Source: Ruminococcus sp. UBA7013 (GTDB taxonomy: Bacteria > Bacillota > Clostridia > Oscillospirales > Ruminococcaceae). From it: a DNA stretch of 22,338 nucleotides. Shown here in pieces: positions 9,063 to 16,420 of the stretch. The notes beneath the pieces were generated by a model, which searched no databases, had not been told where the DNA came from, and saw nothing but the letters and a program-made list of their open reading frames with translations. The translations under genes were made by a program, and so were the position numbers. Location of the stretch: the NCBI GenBank assembly GCA_002449585.1, contig DJXD01000062.1, positions 1 through 22,338 on the forward strand, read 5' to 3'. Position 1 is the first letter of the stretch. The number at the start of each line of letters is the position of its first letter.

Positions 9063-10715
9063 ATGGAAACATTCGTTAATACATGGGGCGGTGAAGCGTT
9101 TCTTTCTTCGGCCACCATTGCCGCAGCTGGTTGCATGGGCATGTTCCATGGACTTATGAATCAAAATGAAAAGATACATGTCAGGGTACTGGATTTTATC
9201 AAAGATTCTCCGGATGATCTGCGCCGAAAAAAAATTTCTAAAGCATATGAATTATATTATAGTACCGTATTCGGAACAGAACCGGAATTAATATTTGACC
9301 CACTTTCTATGGATGATATTATTAATCATGATGGAACAAGTTCTATTTTGGAAAAAGCCCAAAATGAAGAAATTCTAGCTTTGGGCTGTTCCGTCAGTGA
9401 TATGCAGCTTGATATTCACAGTGGCATCTATGGAAAGCCCTGGCTTGGGGAAGTCTATTATGCTGATACAAATTTCAGCCGGCTTTATGAAAATATCCCT
9501 CATGGTACAGAAGTATTGATAGTAAACTGTGGCGGTTACCGTGGAGGCGGAACTGCCACGACTTTTATTCCCCTGGAAAATATGTATTATCCTCAGGGAC
9601 TTCATCCAAAGCGTTACATGGTTGTCACAGGGCCAATGACAAAATTCTGTCATACTGTCAGAATTCCGTATCCGGAAATTTATCCGGTAAAGATCAAAGG
9701 CATCCCGGAAACAGATATTTTTGAAATTCCAGAATTATTGACAAATCTATCAAGCATGTTTGTGAATACAAATGATGCTACCAAACATCTTGAAAATATC
9801 CATACGCTGAAAAAAGAATATGAAAAAGTCGTTTCTGAAAAATATGATTTCAGCAGCCTGAACCCGAAATATTATGCCCCTCGCTTTCTTGATAGAATTT
9901 ATTCTGACTGCTCCAGAATAGATGGCATTTTTATTAATCTTAAAACAGATGGGAAAGATTTCCTGCCTTATGATGTGACATCACGGACATTTGAGCCGGA
10001 TATTCAAGAACATTCCCTGCATGTGATTAATCTGGTGAATGCATTATGCATCCGGGAGCTGATTAAAAATCATAAAGCTTATTCCGGCGGAAAAGTATAT
10101 GCATTTGGTACAGATTCGGGAGAGAAGTATACACCCTCTACTTTATTTGATGCCGCTGGCAGAATGCGATTCTGGCAATTTCTTGTGATGTCTGTCTTGA
10201 TCCTGTATGATATTTATGATAGTCTGGCGAATGCTTCAAAGCCGGAAAATGCAGCCCTCATTCAGAAATTTGATAAAAATGCTGGAAAAATAGCTTTCAG
10301 ACCGTTCCGGAATCCTAAAATTTTAGAAACGGCGATCAAAGAAAATCTTGAAAAAATAAGACAGTTTATTGCATCTTATTTATTTCCTGTGCTGGATGTC
10401 CTTCATGATATTGATAGCTGTTCTGGGCAGACAGATCTATTTCCCCAAAAAAGCCGCCCTGTTGCGGAAAGATTATTCCGAAAGGCAAAAAATCCTTCCT
10501 CTGTTCAGCAGACGCTTTCCCCTGCGGAATATACAGCGGCCACACTTTCAGCACTGATGCAGGCGATGCAGGGGAACTCCCCTGAAACAACAGTGAAATC
10601 TTTTATGCAGGAATATCTTCAAGAATTTCCGCTGATTTCTGAAACATCAGATTATTGCAAAGAGATTATTAGATATACCATGATCAAGGCAGAGGCATTT
10701 ATCAGGAGGTTCTGA
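9063..10715 (+). CDS. Tubulin/FtsZ-like putative GTPase, copy A2
   Basis: 550 residues from ATG 9063. A GTG at 9054 would add three residues, but the ATG aligns exactly with the start of A1 (METFVNTWGGEAFL against MQVYLNLWGGEGFL). The glycine loop reads NCGGYRGGGTATTF (155-168, Thr164), followed by a strand running into VVTGPMTKF, very like the FtsZ order GGGTGTG, helix, VVTKPF. Blocks shared with A1 include DSPDD, GIYGKPW, FIPLEN, LNPK and a late SGGK. It is about 60 residues shorter than A1. Its 3' end contains the ribosome-binding site of B2, so the two proteins are translationally linked and probably made in matched amounts. Assignment to the tubulin superfamily rests on motif order and needs a structure comparison. 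Confidence 0.6.
   Translation: METFVNTWGGEAFLSSATIAAAGCMGMFHGLMNQNEKIHVRVLDFIKDSPDDLRRKKISKAYELYYSTVFGTEPELIFDPLSMDDIINHDGTSSILEKAQNEEILALGCSVSDMQLDIHSGIYGKPWLGEVYYADTNFSRLYENIPHGTEVLIVNCGGYRGGGTATTFIPLENMYYPQGLHPKRYMVVTGPMTKFCHTVRIPYPEIYPVKIKGIPETDIFEIPELLTNLSSMFVNTNDATKHLENIHTLKKEYEKVVSEKYDFSSLNPKYYAPRFLDRIYSDCSRIDGIFINLKTDGKDFLPYDVTSRTFEPDIQEHSLHVINLVNALCIRELIKNHKAYSGGKVYAFGTDSGEKYTPSTLFDAAGRMRFWQFLVMSVLILYDIYDSLANASKPENAALIQKFDKNAGKIAFRPFRNPKILETAIKENLEKIRQFIASYLFPVLDVLHDIDSCSGQTDLFPQKSRPVAERLFRKAKNPSSVQQTLSPAEYTAATLSALMQAMQGNSPETTVKSFMQEYLQEFPLISETSDYCKEIIRYTMIKAEAFIRRF
10704..10709 (+). promoter_or_regulatory. Ribosome-binding site of B2 inside the end of A2
   Basis: A perfect AGGAGG lies eight bases before the B2 ATG (10718) and within the last codons of A2, whose stop is at 10713-10715. 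Ribosomes finishing A2 can start B2 at once. This contrasts with the A1-B1 pair, which is split by 281 bases and has a poor site. Confidence 0.8.
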
Positions 10716-10717
10716 AT

Positions 10718-13700
10718 ATGATTACTTCTAATATTTTTGATGGACAAACCAGTCTGCCCAAGCAATCCGGGAGCTTTTATCAAGTTTCCGGCTCACTGCG
10801 GAGTTATGCCAAAACCGTGGCACAGCTTCCTTCCTCAAAAGAAAGCGGTTTCGGCGGAAATGATCATTTTATCAGCACGGCAAGGGCGATTTCAGAGCTT
10901 TGGAATGCGAGCCGCACCATGGGGAGCGATTATGTATTAAAAACCATTAAACAAACGCCTTGTCTCATGAATTGGTTCTGCATGATCATCACTATGATCA
11001 TTTTCGGGAAAAATGAAGGCAATCAGCTGGGAGCAGAGCGGCTTTTCTTTACAGATAAGCCCTATCTCAAAGTATGGAAAAATAAATTCTGGACAGATGG
11101 CAAAGATGATAATCAAGCAGATGACGGAACATTTCAGGGGCAAACAGAGGGATTAGATATTTATACATTCCGTCCGGGTGAAATGTCTTCTGCCGCTGGA
11201 TGCTGTTCCCGGAATTATTTTGTCATCCCCCCCAGAGAAGTATTGCCTGATGAAAGCTCTTCCTGGAAAGCCTTTTATTTTCAGCTCCGGAATTATCCCG
11301 ATGTACTGGAAAAAAATCTTACTTCTAAAACAAGCATTATTCAAAAATGCCTGTTACTGCTGACTGCCGCATCTATGCCGGAAGATAAACCCATTGCCAT
11401 GATAAAAGAAATTATTTATAAATATATCAATATAAAAGGCATTTCAGGCACAGAAATTCCTTGTCATTCTATGGGCGGCATTTCTTTCTTCCAGATCAAA
11501 AATAACGTTGCCGCTGAATCAGAATCTATGTTTCAGAAAACATTATGCCTTGTTCCTGATGGAAATCAATACGCTGCATTATATCCATTTACCGAAAAAA
11601 CCGCAGATGCACTTGAAAAAGGCGAATGCATTGCCAGAAATCTGCGCTTGACCGTTACGGAAGCATCTGAATTTAGTACCGGTCATTGCTATATCCGTTC
11701 GGCTTCTGTCTATGCAGAATTTTGCTTTCCTCTGGAATTTCAAGATCCAGACGGAAATATTGTTTCTGTGATCTATGAAAATCCCGAAACCGTGCAATAT
11801 CAGACAGATGATATTTATTATGCTGAAACAATGAATACATTCTGCATGTATCCGGATATTTTATTTGAATATGAAGACAGATGTCAACAATATACTTATC
11901 TTTCTGTCAGCAGTTCCTTTATGAAACAGCCGGATAATAGCAGACAAAAACAGCATTTTGCCCATCTGATGCAGACAGAACAAGCCCCCTGTTTTGATGA
12001 TATTTTCTCAGAAGCCCAAAGAGTAAAAACATCTGCAAAAGATACATTGATTATGGCAACCTCTAATCAACCCCGTCATGTGATCAAGACTAGAGATCAT
12101 ACCGGCAATTATACCGGCAGTATCCTGAATTTCCGCAGTATGCAGATCACTTGCCCCCCATTTCTGAAACCGGATACAGATATACAAATCAACATCCGGA
12201 AAGAGCCGCATCAGCCTGCCAAAGAAAAAATGTATGCCTTTGTTGATTTCGGAAATAGCTCCTGCATGGCAGGCTGTCAGCTCCCGGAAAGTCAGATCAC
12301 TAGCATTGTCAAACATCCCATTGTTCGTGAGCTCCTAGCCGCCTATGATCCACAAAAATATAGCTTGTATCTGAATCTTGCATCCGGCATTTCTCCTGAT
12401 GCGCTTCTTCCTTCCGCATGTATTCCCTATCATCGCTCCCAGCATCTTGATGCATTCCCCTTTCAGCAAAATCTGATCCCCTTTTCTCATACATTTACCC
12501 AATTCGAAAATGCAGGTATGTCCATTGCATTCGATAGCAAATTGCAATTTCTCTCTAGTCAGTTCAGAGATGCACAACAGGCTTATGCGATCTTATCAGG
12601 CATTTGCTATGCCGCCGTTTGTCAAGCGATCAATGAAGATTGCCGTGAACTGATCTTGTTCCCCTCCGTTCCTGGAGAATCAGAAGCGAATGCCTTCGCT
12701 AGCCTATGGGATAGCATTATACAAGAAGTCCGCTCTCTCTTCTCTATCGAATTGACACATATGCTCCATGCTCCAAATAGACACCTCCTTTTCGATACAA
12801 TCGCTGTTCATAATCATTCTGAAAAAATAGGAACAAATGTCATTCATATCAGCATTGATATTGGCGATATTTCTACTAAAATATCAGCTGTGTTCTGCGA
12901 TTTCTTCAATGAAAAAAATCTCTGCGCTTTTTCCTCCCTCACTTATGGCGGAAAACATCTGCTCAAAGCTGTGATCTATGACGTTCTTCATCATACCAAA
13001 ATGCAGCCCCAATATGCACAGCGATTTTCCCAGAAACAACAACAGGATATCGCACAGGCTCTCTATATCGCATTTCTGGAACATGTCTTTCAAATTCCAG
13101 ATGCTAAAAAAGATGCCGCTGCCCAAATTCTCAATACCCTTTGCCTTAAATTTATCCCCAATTATGCCAAAATCGGCAAACCTAGAAATGATAGCTGGCA
13201 TTTACAGTTTTCAGAATTATTATCTCTTGCACCCCTGAATGATCAAGTATTTGATAGTAAGGCTTTGGCAGATCTCACTATCCGCTATGCCGTATTGATG
13301 CCCGTCATCAAAGATTTTATTTCTGTTGCCCGTCAAATGTGTAACAGCGATCCTCATACTGTGATTCATATCAGCTTTGCAGGAGAGGCTTCTTCTGGCC
13401 TTCTTCTGATCAATCATCTGACACAAGGAAATTTCTTTGCCAGCATGAATCAATATTTTCAAAAATATTTCCCCCTGTGCAATATTGACCCACCTGCACC
13501 ATGTTCTAAATATTCTCTTTTGCAAGGTCTTGCAAGCTATTCTGATCTTCGGGATGCCAATGGAGAATATGCCATCCAGAGCCGGGAAAGAATTGCATTC
13601 GATTGGGAAAAAATCAATCCACGCACCATTTTTCCGGCTGGTTCGCATCCACGTGCCAAAGCATGTGAAGCCTTTCAGTTCAGAGAAATCAAAACTATAG

Positions 13701-14068
13701 AAGATCTGAATTATAATACCCAACGCCGGAAAACATCTGCATGCAGTATCCCCGGAAAAGGCTATCCTGATTTTCAAAATTATATGGCAGAAATACAACA
13801 ATTTTTCCTTCCGGATGCCGCTCTTGCGGCTTTCCTCAAACAAACCGTTTTTCTGTCTGCTAATCCCGGTACACAGGCGACCATCAACAGCCAATTGCAT
13901 GAAACTGCCTTCCAACAGGCAGAATCTTGCACCATTTATCCTGAAATGATCCAGAGTACTGCCTATCTGATGGAAACCTGTCAACTTCTTTCTGATTATT
14001 TCGGAAAAGGCTTTTCCGGCGTACCTATCACAGGAAAGCCAGACAGCAGTTATCTGTTTTCTTGCTGA
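10718..14068 (+). CDS. Giant actin/Hsp70-like protein, copy B2, with degenerate ATP site
   Basis: 1116 residues, homologous to B1 along its length. Shared marks are YLKVWKNKF early, TFCMYP with Cys376, CQQYTY, and near the C-terminus IYPEM and LLSDYFGK. The phosphate-1 motif FVDFGNSS with Asp510 is kept. The phosphate-2 region reads DIGDISTK (714-721), where B1 has DIGDGTTD, so the glycine, one threonine and the last Asp are replaced by Ile, Ser and Lys. The adenosine motif is FAGEASSG (887-894), with Glu890 in place of the second glycine. ATP binding may be weakened or lost, making this a likely pseudo-ATPase partner of B1. It starts three bases after A2 and is followed by an AAGGAG-led gene in the same operon. 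Confidence 0.8.
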   Translation: MITSNIFDGQTSLPKQSGSFYQVSGSLRSYAKTVAQLPSSKESGFGGNDHFISTARAISELWNASRTMGSDYVLKTIKQTPCLMNWFCMIITMIIFGKNEGNQLGAERLFFTDKPYLKVWKNKFWTDGKDDNQADDGTFQGQTEGLDIYTFRPGEMSSAAGCCSRNYFVIPPREVLPDESSSWKAFYFQLRNYPDVLEKNLTSKTSIIQKCLLLLTAASMPEDKPIAMIKEIIYKYINIKGISGTEIPCHSMGGISFFQIKNNVAAESESMFQKTLCLVPDGNQYAALYPFTEKTADALEKGECIARNLRLTVTEASEFSTGHCYIRSASVYAEFCFPLEFQDPDGNIVSVIYENPETVQYQTDDIYYAETMNTFCMYPDILFEYEDRCQQYTYLSVSSSFMKQPDNSRQKQHFAHLMQTEQAPCFDDIFSEAQRVKTSAKDTLIMATSNQPRHVIKTRDHTGNYTGSILNFRSMQITCPPFLKPDTDIQINIRKEPHQPAKEKMYAFVDFGNSSCMAGCQLPESQITSIVKHPIVRELLAAYDPQKYSLYLNLASGISPDALLPSACIPYHRSQHLDAFPFQQNLIPFSHTFTQFENAGMSIAFDSKLQFLSSQFRDAQQAYAILSGICYAAVCQAINEDCRELILFPSVPGESEANAFASLWDSIIQEVRSLFSIELTHMLHAPNRHLLFDTIAVHNHSEKIGTNVIHISIDIGDISTKISAVFCDFFNEKNLCAFSSLTYGGKHLLKAVIYDVLHHTKMQPQYAQRFSQKQQQDIAQALYIAFLEHVFQIPDAKKDAAAQILNTLCLKFIPNYAKIGKPRNDSWHLQFSELLSLAPLNDQVFDSKALADLTIRYAVLMPVIKDFISVARQMCNSDPHTVIHISFAGEASSGLLLINHLTQGNFFASMNQYFQKYFPLCNIDPPAPCSKYSLLQGLASYSDLRDANGEYAIQSRERIAFDWEKINPRTIFPAGSHPRAKACEAFQFREIKTIEDLNYNTQRRKTSACSIPGKGYPDFQNYMAEIQQFFLPDAALAAFLKQTVFLSANPGTQATINSQLHETAFQQAESCTIYPEMIQSTAYLMETCQLLSDYFGKGFSGVPITGKPDSSYLFSC

Positions 14069-14095
14069 TATTATTATGATTAAGGAGAATCACAA

Positions 14096-16396
14096 ATGAA
14101 AAGAAAATTAATATTGCTTTGTGCAATTGCAATGATGCCGTGGCTGTTTCCTGTCACTCCGGTGCTTTCTGATCCCATTACTGCCTTAGAAGCGCATGCG
14201 GAAGAAACTTATGAGATTACTATGACGGTCGATGAACCTTCTGTTGATAAAACTACTATCAATTTTCCTTTACAATTAAATATCACTCCAGAGTTAGAAA
14301 TCACAAAGTTTGAATTTACCTTGAAAACAGATGATCTCATTTCAGCGGCAGATAAAGAATCACTTAATGAAAATGATTCTAACCTTGAATTTGTTAAAAC
14401 TGGCATTAAATCTAATACGAATGAAGTTACAATTAGCTGGGAAAAAGGTGGAGAAGAACAGCCCGTCACTGTTAATAATATCGGTGAGCCGTTCTTAACA
14501 ATTCCGTTTACATCCCAAGAAGAAAAAGATAGCTATTCTGCTGAGATTACCTCTTTTAAAGTTACTGCTCATAAAGCGGGATCAGAAGAGGAAAATGAAT
14601 ATACCTATGAAGGTAATCCGGTGCAGGCCGCAACAATTACGGTTAAGATTGATGATCCTAACTCAACAGACACAACATCAGAGCCAAGTTCAGAAGCTAT
14701 AACAACAGAATCGCTTGACTCCGCTCCAGAGGATACATCACCAGCAGACCCTGCTAATGATAATCCTGCTGATAATCCTGATCCTGATTCTGCTGATGCT
14801 CCCCAAAATCCTGATCCTAATCAAAATAATCAAAAAAATATCATGCAATTAGTCATCCCAGATGATGCCAAACAAGTCAAGGTTGGAACTTCTGTTGTCA
14901 TCCCTGTGTATTTTACACCCATTCCAGATGGAACGATTCCAGAAGGAAAAATTGATTCAATTGATTCATTTGAAGCTACAATAGATATGAATGGTCTCAC
15001 TCCCGTTTCCATAGAAGACTCAAAAATAAAACTAAGAGACCCTGTTATTAAAAAAGATAAAATCACTATCACATGGGAACATGGATTTGATCCCACAACA
15101 ACCATTGATGCGGAATTTTTACAAAATATGGTGGAGCAGCACACCCCTCTTTTTCAAATCAAAGTGGAGATCCCTGAAAATGCTACTAATGGTGATCATT
15201 CTATTTCCATTACTAGCCTTAAAATCAATGGCGCAATAATGGATGCTAAATTGATAGATCCGAAAACAAACGGCGGAAAGATTATTGTTGATGGTGGCGT
15301 TGATCCTGCTCTTGCAAATTCTGATGCTAGTCCGATCGGACTGCTTTTCACATTTCTTGCCGGGATTGTTGTCTCTGGTGGGGTAATGTTCGCCATTGAT
15401 CGATATAGACAAAGTAAACGCATGAAACAGGAAGAAGCTTTCAGCGGTGTTCTTTCTCAAATGCAAACTTCTTTGAAATCTCTCGAAAAACAACTGCAAA
15501 AAACAGAAGAATCATTTAATGAAAAATTTGAAGCTGATAAAGCTGATAAAAAGAAAGCTGTTACAGAAAATCAGCATCTTGATGATTTGCAATATGAACT
15601 AAAGCAAAAATTGCAAATTTTAGAAAATAAAATCAAGGATACTATGGATCATACGCAGAATCAAGCACAGAATCAAAGCAGTCAATCAAATGCAGAGGTA
15701 GCGAACCTACAAAAACAGTGTACTTCCCTGCACACTGCACTCACAAACCTGCAAAGCACAAACGCCGATCTTGATGCAGAAAATAGACGAATCCAAACCG
15801 AGCTTACTGAAAGTCAGAGAGAAGTGGATAGCCTGAATGCACAAATAGTGGTTCTTAAACGTAACTCATCCGGAAATGCAGTATCTGAGGAAACGAAGGC
15901 AACTATTGAAAAGCTTCAACAGGAAAATGCAACTTTGAGAAATGAAAATAATACTTTACAAATTCAGAATGATACTTTAAAACAAGCATTTAGTAATATG
16001 AATACTGGCTCATATGCACAACCCCGTCAGACAAGTGAAGCAACTCCTCCCAATAATTCCCGTGTGCCATCTTCAAAGCCAAGTTATTCTATGGTTCAAT
16101 TATTTGCCAAAGTCAGAGAGCTTAGAAATTCGGGAAATACAGCCTATTGGGATCGTAATCGGAGTACAGGAGGAATTGAGACTGCACATATTCACGAAAC
16201 AGCGAAATTTATTATTGAACAATCTTCTAATGGTGATTATTGGATCTTCCCAAATTATTTAGATATACAAGATTTTGAAAGTTTCAATGATCCCTTATTT
16301 GAGCGCAATATAGGAGAAACAGGAATTCCTACATTCTGTACTCCTGCAATGTTTAACCACGTAACCAGAAAATATGAAAACGGCATGATTAATTGA
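14096..16396 (+). CDS. Trans-envelope protein: cohesin-like ectodomain, one membrane span, cytosolic coiled coil
   Basis: 766 residues behind a good AAGGAG site. A signal peptide with likely cleavage near AHA/EE (about 36) leads to two beta-rich modules, about 37-188 and 249-400, joined by a Pro/Asp-rich linker. The second, with KVGTSVVIPVYF, SFEATIDMNGL and a late GDHSISIT, resembles cohesin or related carbohydrate-binding folds. A membrane helix at 414-434 is followed by basic DRYRQSKRMK, so the C-terminal third is cytosolic. That part is a long coiled coil (about 440-640) and a final domain (664-766) shared with the adaptor at 8349-9035. This topology lets an outside contact be passed to the cytosolic actin- and tubulin-like proteins. 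It is not an ordinary cellulosome scaffoldin, since those lack a cytosolic coiled coil. The cohesin call is by resemblance. Confidence 0.75.
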   Translation: MKRKLILLCAIAMMPWLFPVTPVLSDPITALEAHAEETYEITMTVDEPSVDKTTINFPLQLNITPELEITKFEFTLKTDDLISAADKESLNENDSNLEFVKTGIKSNTNEVTISWEKGGEEQPVTVNNIGEPFLTIPFTSQEEKDSYSAEITSFKVTAHKAGSEEENEYTYEGNPVQAATITVKIDDPNSTDTTSEPSSEAITTESLDSAPEDTSPADPANDNPADNPDPDSADAPQNPDPNQNNQKNIMQLVIPDDAKQVKVGTSVVIPVYFTPIPDGTIPEGKIDSIDSFEATIDMNGLTPVSIEDSKIKLRDPVIKKDKITITWEHGFDPTTTIDAEFLQNMVEQHTPLFQIKVEIPENATNGDHSISITSLKINGAIMDAKLIDPKTNGGKIIVDGGVDPALANSDASPIGLLFTFLAGIVVSGGVMFAIDRYRQSKRMKQEEAFSGVLSQMQTSLKSLEKQLQKTEESFNEKFEADKADKKKAVTENQHLDDLQYELKQKLQILENKIKDTMDHTQNQAQNQSSQSNAEVANLQKQCTSLHTALTNLQSTNADLDAENRRIQTELTESQREVDSLNAQIVVLKRNSSGNAVSEETKATIEKLQQENATLRNENNTLQIQNDTLKQAFSNMNTGSYAQPRQTSEATPPNNSRVPSSKPSYSMVQLFAKVRELRNSGNTAYWDRNRSTGGIETAHIHETAKFIIEQSSNGDYWIFPNYLDIQDFESFNDPLFERNIGETGIPTFCTPAMFNHVTRKYENGMIN

Positions 16397-16420
16397 TCAT
16401 TTACAAATGGAGGAAATTGC

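Noticed and set aside
13220..13984. Long antisense frame (254 residues) opposite B2
   Set aside because: B2 is homologous to B1 across this stretch, which fixes the coding strand; the antisense frame shows no domain.
2657..14068. Division genes ftsZ and ftsA
   Set aside because: The proteins are much longer, the motifs are variant, the pairs are duplicated, and no division or cell-wall synthesis genes are nearby.
2657..14068. Plasmid partition system of TubZ or ParM type
   Set aside because: No DNA-binding partner gene, centromere-like repeat array or replication gene is present, and both proteins are much larger than TubZ and ParM.
14096..16396. Cellulosome scaffoldin
   Set aside because: The ectodomain is cohesin-like, but there is no dockerin or carbohydrate-binding module series, and a third of the protein is a cytosolic coiled coil.
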